A stretch of 64,000 bases of DNA from Harmonia axyridis (Eukaryota; Arthropoda; Insecta; Coleoptera; Coccinellidae): the NCBI RefSeq assembly GCF_914767665.1, contig NC_059505.1:33353506-33417505 (forward strand), given 5' to 3'. The notes beneath the pieces are model-generated. The model was not told the origin of the DNA and made no database searches. It saw only the letters and a list, made by a program, of their open reading frames with translations. Shown here piece by piece: positions 1 through 11,479 of this stretch (position 1 is its first letter; every line of letters begins with the position of its first letter). The position numbers and the translations under genes were made by a program.

Positions 1-705
1 TTCGAAACTGACTACTAAACTCACATTCAATAAGGTTAGTATTGTTGCTTCAGCCTCTAATGAGGTGTATTTGAGAATGATTCAACTTAGCCCCCCCTCT
101 ACTTCTCTATTTAAGAGTTCTTAATTATCACCAAGTATAGTATCCATGGAATTCCTCTGAACGATAACTGGTTTTTTATTAGTTTATGTGCCTACCTGTT
201 CAGGAGAAGAATAGTTGAAATTAACGATGCTTATAGATGCTAAATCATCTTTATTAGGGAATTATAAAGTTGTTCGAGCTCTATTGGTCAGTGACTTATG
301 CATAATACGTGGCGAGTTGAAAGAGTATTTTATTGATCAATTAATACAATATGATTCATTAGGTGTCTTTTCTTAGTAAAAGGTGACAATAGCGGTTTTT
401 GCGGTTTTTCCTACATATATTACCATAATTTTTGTTTCAATTATTCATTGAATTGAAAATTGCTAATATTCAAATGAATACTGTCGTCACTATATCACTG
501 AATAAGTCCTAGTCCTGGCACATGGATAGCACCACCAGAGCTATACCACTTTTTTCTATTGTTAGAAACAGAATTTAGAAGATATGTGTCAAAATTTCTG
601 AACATAGATTTTAGTCTGGACCGAGGTATTGAAGGTTGAGTGACGCTTGATATAATAAAACACTGTTTTTTAATAGAAAAAATATTGTGCAATGGTTGAT
701 ATATA
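1..705. other. AT-rich sequence, no supported gene
   Basis: I see no recognisable coding segment, RNA gene or paired repeat here. Short ORFs on both strands show no family motif. Confidence 0.5.
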
Positions 706-2083
706 TGGTGTACAACTTTGCTTCCGCCGTTTCGCAATAAATGTCTGTAGCAGTAGGTGGTAGTCGAAATAAATAGATCGTACCTAGATGTCATACAAAA
801 AGCTTAGGTATTTGTGAACAAAATGCCATCGAAATATTAGTCGATTTGTATCTGCATCATAAAGTTATTCTCGATTAAACATGTCAGCTGACCAGCCAAA
901 CTTCATTTGCGGAAGGTTTTAATTTTCTTATTTGATATGAAGAAATCTGCGTCTGAGGCTCAGATAAATAAGGAATTTGGCAAGTTTTTGAAATAATTTT
1001 GTTGATATAAATCGTGGAATTCGAAAGCTCATTCACGTCATTTGCAGTAGGTTTCAATTTTCTACTTTAATATGAAGAAACTGAGGTTCATCGAATGCTC
1101 TAAAATACCTATGGCGAGGCCGCGATTAGTGAAAGAACGTGCCGAGAGTGGTTTCAATGCTAGAAGAACAGTGATTTTGACGTCGAAGACCAGCATGGCG
1201 GTGGAAGAGAAAAGGTTTTCGAAGATGCCGAATTGAAGGCATTACTTGATCAAGACTCGTGTCAAATGCAATAAAAATTGGCAAGATCATTGGGAGTCAC
1301 GCAACAAGCCATTTCAAAACGCCTGAAAGTCATGGGAATGATTCAACAACAAGGGAATTGGTTGGCGTACGAGTGATGCTGAACGGCGTTTGTTTGCTTG
1401 TTAACAGCTGCTTGCAAGGCAAAGACGGAAGCGATTTCTGCATCGCATTGTGATTGAAAACAAAAAAGGGTTCATTACGATAATTCCAAGAGCAGAAAAT
1501 TATGGGGATTTACCGGCTATGCTTCCACGTCGACGGCCAAACTGAATATTCACGGTTTCAAGGTCATGCTCAGTATTTGGTGGGACCAGCTTGGCTTAGT
1601 GTATTATGAATTGTTAAAACCGAATGAAACAATCACAGGCGATCGTTATCGAACACAATTAATGCGTTTGAGCCAAGCATCGAAGGGCGAACTGCCGCAA
1701 TACAACGAGAGATATGATAAAGTAATTTTACAGCATACCAGCTCGACCCCGTGTTCCGGAAGTGGTCAATACATACCTGGAAACGTTGAAATTGGAAGTC
1801 TTGTCTCACTCGCCGTATTCTCCAGATGTTGCTTCCTCGAGCTATCACTCGTTTCGATCAATGGCACACGGCCTGGCTGACCAGCACAAGAAATTAGATC
1901 GATTGGTGGATCGCTCCAAAAGATGACCAGTTTTTCAACGCGGGATTCATACGCTACCCGAAAGATGGAGGAAAGTAGTGGCTAGCGATGGAAAATACTG
2001 TGAATCATAAATTCATAACCAGTTCCAGTTATAAAGACTCGAATTTCGGAAAAACACGGCGGAAGCAAAGATAAGCAGAACAT
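706..2083 (+). mobile_element. Mos1-type mariner, degenerate copy A
   Basis: The left end near 706 reads GGTGTACAACTTTGCTTCCG. The reverse complement of the right end (CGGCGGAAGCAAAG, ending about 2070) matches its core, so these are the two terminal inverted repeats; the outermost bases are eroded. A transposase pseudogene lies between them. Near-identical relatives occur at 8398-9506 (minus) and 15378-16942 (plus). The exact outer edges are uncertain by about 10 bp because no clean TA duplication remains. Confidence 0.85.
881..2010 (+). pseudogene. Mos1-type mariner transposase pseudogene (copy A)
   Basis: This is a fossil of the cut-and-paste transposase of mauritiana/Mos1-type mariners, which binds the terminal repeats and cuts with a DD34D triad. 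Recognisable blocks follow family order: an ATG with an N-terminal helix-turn-helix start, a stretch like VTQQAISKRLKVMG, the MLSIWWDQLG.VYYELLKPNET block, and a C-terminal match around ADQHFRS. The gene is broken by many stops and frameshifts. The N-terminal segment is partly repeated: 903-960 resembles 1035-1090, with unrelated sequence between, so an internal duplication or insertion has occurred. The last codons (tgtgaatcataa) fit the usual C-terminus. It cannot make transposase. Confidence 0.85.
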
Positions 2084-2109
2084 CTGCTACTAGAGTGCAA
2101 CCAATCCGA

Positions 2110-2635
2110 AATGTAAGCATCAGAAACCCCTTCATTTGCCAAAGTTGACCAGATGGGCTACAATGTCATCGCTAGGAATTATCAGCCTTACTTTTTTCGA
2201 AGATGGAATGGATGTGCACTTACTGTGTAATCAGAAAGTAATATGAGGACGTAAGATGAGTTTATGTTGCCTGAATTGCTCCTAGCTTAAACAAAAGAAC
2301 ATGATTTCAGCAGGATGCAATACTCCACAATCGTCCAATATATCTGCCAAGAGTTCGTGAAATTTTTTCAGGCAAATTAATCTCCAGGAGAGGCAACATT
2401 CGTTGATTTCCAGCCATCCTGATTTGACGCCTATGGACTTTTATCTATGTGGTTGATTTGAATCTAAAGTAAACGTTAGTAACCCTGGCTCAGTTAAAAC
2501 AAAATATTCTCCATGAAATGGGAGTGGTCACGGAGCATACTTGCTTAGCCGATATCAGCAATTTTAGTGTTAGTTCGAATGATTGTCGAGAAGGTAGACA
2601 TTTGGACAACATCATTTTTAAGATTTGAATTCCCA
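2110..2635 (+). pseudogene. DD41D/Tc3-like transposase C-terminal fossil
   Basis: Translation in mixed frames gives a fossil of the catalytic domain of a mariner-related transposase. It has a FFEDG-like strand, a cut site resembling QQDGA.PH near 2310, PDLTPMDFYLCG-like residues near 2420-2450, and the downstream L...N.L.E.G block. Several frameshifts separate them. No terminal repeats were found at the edges. It is a different lineage from the adjacent Mos1-type copy, closer to the DD41D elements at 21, 37 and 57 kb. Confidence 0.6.
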
Positions 2636-2911
2636 GAAAGTATATTTTCATAATTAATAACCTTTTTTTAACATTCAGCCTTTTTTTTTAATTGCTTCTT
2701 TACATAAAACAATTTTAGAGTTATTTTATAGATTTTATGGTTAATTTCGTTCTTGGAACTAATACCAGACCGATTCGTTACCAGTTCCAAACCAATCCAG
2801 TATCTTAATAGCCTACGTGCTTCTAACCCCATAACATGTCCAATTATTCTATCTCTAAATACTTTATGGTCATCCTAAATCCCTGCTCGCCATCCAAAGA
2901 ACAGGTACTCA
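2636..2911. other. Unassigned spacer
   Basis: No gene or repeat was recognised. It ends at the target site of the hAT-like element. Confidence 0.4.
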
Positions 2912-2919
2912 CTCCTAAT

Positions 2920-4604
2920 CAGCGTTGCCGGGTCGACAAGCCTAAAATATCGTACCGCCTGTTTAAAATTATCGTATTTTATCGTACATATTATCGTATC
3001 CCACTGATTTTTATCGTACACATTCGAAATGAAGGAAATTTTTCCGAGAATAATTTGTGAACAAGGATGAAAAAACAAGCAATGTATCGAATAAGTAATA
3101 TATTTTTTATTTAGACGAAACGGTTAATGAATAATTAATTAATTATCAGACAAGATCAGAGAACCTGTATTATCCTATTCACAGATTGTCGTTTTCACTT
3201 TATTCAGAATACACCTTATTCTAATGTCTCATATTGTTAAATTTCACTTCATGAATAGGATAGATAGTAGAGATGCGTATAGATTCGAAAATAAAACAAG
3301 ACATTTTTTAAGGAAATCGTGAAAGAATGGATCGAATTTTACTTATGATATCGTGAAAATTGTTTCTGTTATTTTTGTTTTTTTTTCAGAAATAACTCAT
3401 TTCCATAAAACTTCTTTTCCCAAATAACTTAGAATATTGCAAAAAACATGCAATCGTCGACAAAGATGTAAAAGAAACCGAATAAAAAATACCCAAATAC
3501 AAAATTCTTTGCATATAAGTGTTCGAGGTACTAGATACTTTTCGAAATTGAATCTGAAATACTGATAAAAATACGTTTTTCGGAAATAATTCAAGGATCC
3601 TATTATTTAATGATACCTATACATATACTTAGGGTTGAAGTTTGTATGTACGAATTCAAGTAACAAATTTATTTTGATAATTATATTTGACTTTAATAGT
3701 CTTTCTGAATTAAAATTAATGAATTTAATTAACATGCATTGTCATGTATTTCTTTTTCATATTAATTCAATTAAATATCTCTAGTGTGCTTTATTGCAGA
3801 TACGCCCTTTTCAATTGAAATGACAGTATATGTTTGATAGTCTTTGTTATGTGCTTTCAACAATTCAACATTTGCTCCCATAGCCACATATTATAAAATA
3901 ATATGAATCTAAATAATTGATTTGATTGGAAATACGAAGAAATATCTTCGTAAAAATTCTCTATAAAATAAAGGTCATCAAAAAAACGATTTTGATGTGT
4001 GAAATGAATATATTCAAATCTGAAATATTCAACCACTCAAATATGTCAATGAAATTCCTGTTACAACAATTTTTTTTTCAGTAAATAGAATACCAAATAT
4101 GAGATAATGGTATATTTTCAAATGGAATTTGAACACCATCTGTTTTTAATGAGGCACCTACCCTTCGGATATTCCAGGATTCTTTGTATTTATTTTCAGC
4201 CGACAGCCAAGAAGTTTTATGATTTTATTATGTTTAAGTAGGTTCGTTTTTAAAGATCCACGTAGAACCCCAATGAACGATGAATTGATTCATCGGTACA
4301 TTCTAGAGTCTAGACATTCCCAACCGTCTCGGTTAGATTTTTCAAAACTACTAAAATCTACCAAATGATTTCTTCCTACTAACAACTTCATGAAAATGCG
4401 AAAAATATACTGAAAAAGTAGATTCCTACTAAATCTGGCCATACTGAGTTTCATTATATTTTTAGTATCTATGGACACTTTAGCTAAAATGGGTACGCTG
4501 AAATTATCGTACAAAACGCTATTATCGTACATGCGGTATCGTACATAGTACTGAGCAGCGAATTATCGTACAAAACGATAATTATCGTACGAACGGCAAC
4601 GCTG
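2920..4604. mobile_element. Non-autonomous hAT-like element, 1,685 bp, with 8-bp target duplication
   Basis: The ends are perfect 11-bp inverted repeats, CAGCGTTGCCG at 2920-2930 and CGGCAACGCTG at 4594-4604. They are flanked by identical 8-bp direct repeats CTCCTAAT at 2912-2919 and 4605-4612. An 8-bp duplication with CAG-type ends is characteristic of the hAT superfamily. The subterminal regions carry clusters of TATCGTAC or near matches, about five on the left (2947-3020) and five on the right (4505-4590), like the subterminal transposase-binding repeats known in hAT elements. No transposase-like ORF is present. The perfect target duplication suggests a fairly young insertion; the internal sequence is AT-rich and unrecognised. 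Confidence 0.9.
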
Positions 4605-4612
4605 CTCCTAAT

Positions 4613-5358
4613 AACAGGAATTCGAAGCCATAGTTCTCGAGCGACCAGGTGTTGAGTTCGACTATGGGTCCAAGTCATCCTTGTAGCAATGGAACACAAA
4701 ACCGAGAAGATAAATGAACGATAAAGACAGAATAATCAACAACACTGATAGTATTTATCGGCGACATTTATTGGGACCCATATTAGGAGTCCGACAACTC
4801 TTAATGCCTTGTGTTAAATCGTCCTCGGTTTGAGGATTCTAGCTGGAACACTCAACAAACGCTCATATAAACTTTTAACGACAGAAAACCGACTATAAAA
4901 TGTAAATCTTTATTACCTTGAAATATATTATGATGTGCGCGTTTGGAATTTGAGAAAGCGAAATATTTCTCGGGAAATTTTGGCAATGGTACAACTCGTT
5001 ATTGTTCGAATTATTGAAATTATTGTTTAGACTTGGGTTGTTCTAGAAAGTTGATGCTGTGGGTTTATTTGAGAAAGTTGAGTAGTACAGAGGAAGAACA
5101 AAAACCTATTTTGATATCAGTGGACATATCCTTAGAATTAAATTATGCATTAAATTAAGGTCCAAGGATTGCCAACGTAGTACCGAAACTTCCATCAAGA
5201 AAATATTTCTTTTTATTTGCAGATTAGAAGCTTCGGGTCATGTTTCAGTTTATGTTCGGTTGAGAGTTATTAACAGTTTTGTTTGTGGTCCACATTTTCT
5301 GCCTCAAGATTTACTCAGAAATTTCTCTTGAATTCCTTTCGAATATCCTGCAGGACTA
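4613..5358. other. Unassigned AT-rich spacer
   Basis: There is no supported gene or repeat between the hAT target duplication and the Himar-type mariner. Confidence 0.4.
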
Positions 5359-5425
5359 ACAGGCCAATTGAAAAGTCAACGGTCTACCATAGTAAAACAC
5401 ATTTTTTTGGCAAAATTCGATTTTA

Positions 5426-6453
5426 TTATTCAACATAGTTGCCTTCGAGGGCGATACAGCGATTATAGCGATCTTCCAACTTTTCGATATAGTTTTTGTA
5501 GTACGATTTATCTTTCGCTTCAAAATAGACCTCAGTTTCGGCGATTACTTCTTCATTGGCGCTGAATTTCTTTTCAGCGAGCATTCTTTTAAGGTATGAG
5601 AACAGGAAAAAGTCGCTGGGCTAGATCTGGCGAATACGGTGGATGTAGAAGGAAGTCTAAGCCCAAATAATGTAATTTTGCCATTGTTTTCATTGATTTG
5701 TGACACGGCTGATTCTCTTGATTAAACAGCACCTTTCTCTTCAAATGGGGCCGTTTTTTAACGATTTCATCCCTTAAACGATCCAATAACGCTATATAAT
5801 AATCGCTGTTGATAGTCTGGCCCTTTTAGAGGTAATCAATGAATATTATACCTTGCGCATCCCAGACTACTGATGCCATAAACTTGCCAGCTGACTGTTG
5901 TGTTTTCCCTCGCATTGGATTCGGTTCATCGTGTGCAGTCGACTCAGCTGACTGTCGATTGGACTCCGGAGTGAAATTATAGAGCTATGTTTCATTCATT
6001 GCTACAAACCTATCAACGCAAAAATTCAGGTTTATTGCATTCAAGCAGCTTCAAACACTGCTCAGAATCATTAACACGTTGTGGATTTGATCGATCGATA
6101 GTGAGCTCGCGCGGCACCCATTTTGCACACAGCTTTCCCATATTCGTGAATATTGTACACGTTCAGATGATATCTTCACAAAGTCTGCAATCTGGATCAA
6201 CTTCACTTTAGGGTCATTCAAAATTAGTTTGTGAACTTTTTTGATTTTTTCGTCGGTGACAGCCTCTTTTGGGTGTCCACTGCGTTCGCCGTCTTCGGTG
6301 CTCATTTCACCACGTTTACACTTAGCATACCAATCAATGATGGTTGATTTTCCTGGTGCAGAACCCGGAAACTCTTCATCGAGCCAAGATTTAGCTTCAA
6401 CTGTATTTTTTCCCTTCAAAAAGCAATATTTTATCAGCAGACGGAATTTTTTT
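5426..6453 (-). pseudogene. Himar-type mariner transposase pseudogene
   Basis: The N-terminus is well preserved: KKFRLLIKYCFLKGKNTVEA, then a W.DEEFPGSAPGKSTIIDW helix-turn-helix region, the GERSGHPKEAVTDE linker and the IADFVKISSERV second HTH, all in one frame (about 6453-6090). Further on are RLRDEIVKKRPHLKRKVLF and the HPPYSPDLA block that holds the third catalytic aspartate (about 5630), ending in the family C-terminus ALEGNYVE. The second aspartate block reads NQENQPCHKS where the family has DNAPCH, so that key residue is lost. Frameshifts split the gene. It is non-functional. Confidence 0.9.
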
Positions 6454-6513
6454 TTTCTATCTTTTTTCAAATAACAAAAGTTGCTACAGTCACAACGCAA
6501 TATCTCACAAACT

Positions 6514-6796
6514 CAGGCGCGGATCCAGGGGGGGGAGAGGAACTTGGGGATCGTTTCCCCCCCAAATGGCTCGGGCACCTCTTGAATTTTGCCGTCCTCC
6601 TAGAATTTGACATACTTAGGCTTAAATAATTACAAGATCAGCAGAAATTTCACCTTCAATACATTTTGTGAATCCCATATTAATGAACGGCAAAAAAATA
6701 ACGTCCCAAAATGGCGGAAGTGTCTGGGTTCCACTGTTTCAGTATTTTGAGTATCTAAAAGTTCCCCCCCAAAAGTGGGGCCTCGATCCGCGCCTG
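6514..6796. mobile_element. 283-bp hAT-type MITE nested in the mariner
   Basis: Perfect 12-bp terminal inverted repeats, CAGGCGCGGATC and GATCCGCGCCTG, are flanked by identical 8-bp repeats CACAAACT at 6506-6513 and 6797-6804. It has G- and C-runs near its ends and no coding capacity. An internal block (TTGACATACTTAGGCTTAAA) is shared with the MITE at 52319-52501, so both belong to one family. Removing it restores a continuous mariner leader, so it inserted after the mariner. Confidence 0.93.
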
Positions 6797-6932
6797 CACA
6801 AACTAATGGTCGGACTGCTGTCAAATTTTGACACATATCGTTTGAAGGTTGGTACTAACTAAAAATCATATGGATTTAATACTAACACTGCCATCTGTGC
6901 ATCAGACCGGGGTCTTTTCAATTGGCCTAATA

Positions 6933-8005
6933 TATAAAGCGCTAGACAAGGAAGCGCTTTAAGCATGCCGCAAACCGTTTAGAGATGAATATACAAGAAT
7001 CGTAAGATTGAGATGGAATTATGCAACAGAGACCCAGTGCCGGATGATGGGAAATTGAGGTTGAAGTGGATTAATACAAAATTCGATTAATATGTGTAAT
7101 TTTCAGAATTTATTTGTCGAGGCACTGCCTCAGCTGAATCATAGGTCAAGCCACTACTGTTAGTTGCATAAAGCTGCATTTTGCAATGAATATAATAGAA
7201 AATAAAGTGTTTTACTTTTGAATCATTTAGGATGAATTTCCGTCAAGAATTTGATTTACTTGTATTTGGGGTTGCATCTTTGGCAGTTAATAATTAAATT
7301 AATATTTTATTTATTGGTTTTAATTTAGCAAATATTTCCAGACTCGCAGAATGTCGCGACCAACATCCAACACGCACCAGCCAACTAAGAAATCCAATAT
7401 CCCAGAAAGTATCAATGACCCATCCAGGCTCGCACAGTTTAAGCCCAATATCTCCGTCTGGATAGTAATAATTGACCTGTCACGGTGTCAAGTCGACCAC
7501 CGGCGTTCTTTATCCATAAATCATCAGGCCAGTTTTGCATCATTTGCTGCGTAAACATACCCACGAACACCACTTAAAACCACGGTATACGAAACAATTT
7601 CACGGATCGGAGGAGGCCGCCACCCTTGGAGAGAAATACGACAACTGGCAATAAAACATAATTCGAATTTTTTTCGAGAACAATAAAACTTACTTGTTCA
7701 TGTGTAACGCTTATAATATAGGTACCTAATGTTGAGACAGCAACCTGGTGGTATGGGGAGCCAATAAGTTAAAACAGATGAACGCATATGAAACAATCAA
7801 AAGCAATTCGAGAAAAGCAGTGATGTGAAATTATTATTGCTCGAAGAAGTTTGTTATGTAGAGTATAGAGATCGTTCATACAGATGCTGACCCAACTTCT
7901 GGTCAAAATACAAACTGAAAATTCGAAATTAATGAATTTGTCGTAAATAAAGTAGTGTAACAATCATTATTATTACCAGGAACTATTACTCCCTATTCCA
8001 AGGGT
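6933..8005. other. No supported gene; GC-richer patch at 7340-7640
   Basis: The segment at 7340-7640 is less AT-rich than its flanks and shows no match to the repeats seen here, so it could be single-copy regulatory or exonic DNA. I cannot name a product. A 67-codon ORF from 7351 lacks recognisable motifs. Confidence 0.35.
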
Positions 8006-8395
8006 ACAATCAATTATAATATCACAAGAGCATAGACAATATTCGATTATATACCGACTCACAATAGCGCAGCTCGAGTGGTGTTTCGAGAACTACGTCT
8101 AGTGAAGACTGTGAAGAGGTATAATCGAGATATATTGTCTAAACTCGAGTTGGTATTCGTTACGATTATTTAACGAATAATTTCAATAACCATAACCAAA
8201 GCGCTGTATTTTGATAAATCAATGATATTTTTTTTTGGCGAACGTCCAAGAATGTAACTATGGAAATGATCATAATATGCCAGGAGACGAAACATCAAAA
8301 CTATAATATTATACCACGTCGTCAAGGGTAGATATATCCACTTATCAATACGCCGTAACTATGAGAAATCTACGGATTCTATTGGTTCCTCAGAA
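8006..8395 (+). repeat. Dispersed repeat, about 0.4 kb, copy 1
   Basis: This matches 22305-22650 in reverse orientation over almost its whole length, and 36069-36140 over a short end. Landmarks are TTATAATATCACAAGAGCAT at one end, GAACTACGTC motifs, TTGGTATTCGTTACGATTAT, and TTGGCGAACGTCCAAGAATG. It has no ORF of note and is probably a non-autonomous transposon; no clean target duplication was seen. Confidence 0.75.
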
Positions 8396-8397
8396 CA

Positions 8398-9506
8398 TGA
8401 GTTCGGGGCTTTATTATAAAAAACTGATTATATATTTATGATTCAAATTATTATCCTTCGCTGGCCACTACTTTCTTCCATCTTCCAGGTAGCGTACAAA
8501 TCTCGCGTTGAAAAAACTGGTCTACTTTTGAAGCGATCCACGGATCAATCCAATTTTTTACATCTTCATAATACCGGAAGTGCTGGTAAGCCAGGTCATG
8601 TACCATTGATCGAAACAAGTGTTATTTCGAGGGAGCAATATCTGGAGAACATTTCAAGTATGTCTTGACCACTTCCGCAACATGGGGTCGAGCAGTGTCA
8701 TGATTTAAAATCACATTGTTTTTTTTATGTTCGGCACAAACGCATTAATTGCGTTCGATAACGATCGACTGTGATTGTTTCAGTCGGTTTTAACAACTTA
8801 TAATACACTACGCCGAGCTGGTCCACCAAATACTGAGCATAACCTTGAAACCGTGAATATTCGGTCTGACCGACGACGTGGATGCATGACCGAGATATCC
8901 CCAAGACTTTCTGCGTTTGGGATTATCGTAATGAACCTATACTTTGTCTCCAGTCACAATGCGAAGCAGAAATCCCTTTCGTCTTTGTCTTGTAAGCAGC
9001 TGTTCACAAGCAAACAAACGCCGTTCAACATATCTCGGCTTCAAATCGTACAGCGCCCAATTTCCTTGTTTCTGAATCATTACATGATTACGTTTTGAAA
9101 TGGCTTGTTGCGTCACTCCCGATGATCCTGCTAATTCTTGTTGCATTTGACACGAGTCTTGATCAAGTAATTCCTCCAATTCTGCATCTTCGAAAACCTT
9201 CTCTTTTTCACTGCAATGCTGGTCTTCGATGTAAAAATCAACGTTCTTGAAGTGTTGAAACCACTCTCGGCACGTTCACTGATAGGGGCCTCACCACAGG
9301 TATTTGAGAGCATTCGATGAGCCTCTGCCACAGATTTCATCATATCAAAGTGGAAAATTAAAACCTCCCGCAGATAACGAGAATTTGGCTCGTGAGCTGA
9401 CATGTTTAATAGTGAATAACTTCATGATGCAGACACAAATCGCCTAATATTTCGATGGCTTCATGTTTACAAGTTCCTAAGCATATTGTATGACATCTAC
9501 GATCTA
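8398..9506 (-). mobile_element. Mos1-type mariner copy B, ends truncated
   Basis: This is the same family as copies A and D. Homology stops at about 9506 (leader) and 8398 (just after the stop codon), so both terminal repeats are missing. Confidence 0.82.
8420..9403 (-). pseudogene. Mos1-type mariner transposase pseudogene (copy B)
   Basis: The ATG at 9403 opens MSAHEPNSRYLREVLIFHFD, the family N-terminus. A frameshift near 9290 is followed by an open stretch with MEELLDQDSCQMQQELAGSS, VTQQAISK, a VERRLFACEQLL block and LLRIVTGDK, the last holding the first catalytic aspartate region. The C-terminal half (8450-8930) keeps the blocks that read ADQHFR, the ASKDDQFFQRGI-like segment and RW.K.V in shifted frames. 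It has several frameshifts and stops and is non-functional. Confidence 0.85.
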
Positions 9507-10375
9507 TAGATGAGTGTTAGGGTTCATGTCACTCTTGAAGGTGACTGTATTGACGAATGACGTAGAATTTTTAAGAAAAATATGTTCCTACTGGTGAGAC
9601 CCAGGACTTATTCAATGAATGTTAATCTCTTAAACACAGTTTCGAAATGCTGATCAAACTGTTTCTGAAATTAAACTACTTATGATCAGTTTGATTTTGA
9701 TAGAATCGTAATAATTATAGGATAACTATTAACTGTGTGAGAAAAACATGAAGAGCTTCTTGGATCATCTCAAAAATCGCCCTGTATACAGAGCCACCTG
9801 TGGCGGTTGAACTTGAATATTTTCAAAGGTCGCGATAATTTGAGGTTAGCTCGAGGACCGTAATCTACTAATAGTAATAAACATGATGATACATTCCAAG
9901 AACAACGAGCAGCACGCGTTGTTACTTCTTCATAATGTAACTAGTTGTTCTACATGCAAGCACTTATCTGGATAACAGCAATTTATTCTTGGAATAAACC
10001 CGGTAATAACAATGATAAAAATCGTGATGGCATGAGGAGCTATCTTCAGGAGATTTTGAAATCCACCAAATTATAATAAAGAAGCACTTTAGGAAGAGTT
10101 CTTCTGTGTATACCCAAGAATTTTTATTTTTATGTCTTTAACATACGTAATGGTTTGAATTTCTGAAATGAATCGTTATAGGACTTGGTTGATAATTGTC
10201 GTAAGTACAAGAGAAATTCAACGAATGATGCTGAAATGAAACCAGAGAATGTTTTAGATATTGTTTATATATGGATAACATATACAGAGCGACATTGGTT
10301 CAAAATTTAAGAAAGATGCGAACTTTGGGAAAAAGGTAAAAAAATAATGATATATCTTATGTACTCAGTATGGAG
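9507..10375. other. Unassigned sequence
   Basis: No gene, RNA or repeat partner was recognised. Confidence 0.35.
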
Positions 10376-10677
10376 AATGGGGTTGAAACTCTCCATCCCA
10401 TAATATCTTGGACGTTTATTTCAATAGGTTTAAGATCAGAAGATCTGAGAGGACGAAGTAACAAATTGACTTCAAAATGAGCCAATGTGATTCTGGTTGT
10501 ATGTGATATGCATTATGTTGTTGAAAAAGTGAGTTAGTAAGCGTCCGTATATTAAGTTTATACAAAATGTGGGTCCACCACCTACTGCATGAATACCAAA
10601 GGTAATTAGCATTCCATCCCATAATTGAAACAGTATGGTGCATAGCCTTTCCATAATGAATTGTGGATCTAAACCTC
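10376..10677 (-). pseudogene. Tc1-like transposase C-terminal fragment
   Basis: On the minus strand mixed frames give FQQHNAYHIQP, resembling FQQDNARPH with the catalytic Asp changed to His, followed about 70 bases later by SSDLKPIEINVQDI, which resembles SPDLNPIEHVWD with the third acidic residue. Frameshifts lie between them. It is cut off at 10678 by the terminal repeat of the next element. Confidence 0.65.
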
Positions 10678-11241
10678 AGAGTAATAAACATGGATAGAGG
10701 GAGCATATGTCATTTTCAGTCAGCAAATTTTGTCCTCAACATGAACCTTTAAATTTGACATGAAGCGCGTGGAAATGACATATCAGTGATACGATATTTC
10801 ACTCAATTCGCGAGTTTTTTTGAATCAACGTTTCATATTTACTCAAAATATATTGAAATAAATACCTAAATATATCAGAAATTCAGAAAACAAACTTCAA
10901 GCGTGCCAAACGACCTGAAACAACCGATGACATTAAGAGAGCAAAAGTTGCCAAACCTTGGACTTCAGCAGATAGATACTGACAATAATGAATATTCTGC
11001 TTATTATAAATTCGACAATTAGGAAAAATATCGGATTCCAAATATTCAAATTTGCGTGTTTGAGCGGGAATCACTCAAATAAATATATTTCATTCAATTT
11101 AATTTCAATTTAATAAACATTCATAACGATATAGTAAACTTGTGGATTTGGAAATATATCTCAATCCGACAACGTAATCTAACCATGTTAGGGAAACGAA
11201 AAAATTGCGTATGCTCCCTCTATCTATGTTTATTACTCCAT
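10678..11241. mobile_element. TIR element of about 560 bp (AGTAATAAACAT ends)
   Basis: The left end GAGTAATAAACATGGATAGA (then GGGAGCATATG) is matched in inverse orientation by GCATGCTCCCTC-type sequence ending TATGTTTATTACTC at about 11241, giving inverted repeats of roughly 30 bp. No coding capacity. The right half is present again at 11857-12230, where the same end sequence recurs. No convincing target duplication, so the superfamily is unknown. Confidence 0.65.
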
Positions 11242-11461
11242 GGTCTAACCCTAACGTAACGACTGAGAAGGTAGATTTGGAATCCTCGATAGTTTAAGCG
11301 TTACTAGAAATCTCATAATTGAGAACAAGGAAGTGAGTATGAGAATTATGGAATGAAACTAAGAAGAAACGCACAAAATGAGCCAAGAACACAAATTAAG
11401 TAATCCAGAAGTTAATTATTGAAAATGAACAGTAAACACACACTTCCGGTCATTACAAATA
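10845..11461 (+). repeat. Direct duplication of about 0.6 kb, left unit
   Basis: It matches 11857-12435 in the same orientation with small indels. It includes the right part of the TIR element, the following GGTCTAACCCTAACGTAACG and the ACACACTTCCGGTCATTACA end. The unit therefore extends beyond the mobile element, which indicates segmental duplication rather than a second insertion. Confidence 0.85.
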
Positions 11462-11479
11462 GTTTAGAACTAGTACGCG

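Larger units (their letters stand above)
5359..6930 (-). mobile_element. Himar (irritans)-type mariner copy C, with a nested MITE
   Basis: The left end ACAGGCCAATTGAAAAGTC follows a TA at 5357-5358. The right end GACTTTTCAATTGGCC-like sequence ends near 6930 before TA at 6931-6932. The ends resemble the Himar-type terminal repeat that finishes in AAGTCCCCGGTC. The transposase reads on the minus strand. A 283-bp hAT MITE (6514-6796) sits in the 5' untranslated part. A truncated sister lies at 58808-59182. Confidence 0.88.
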
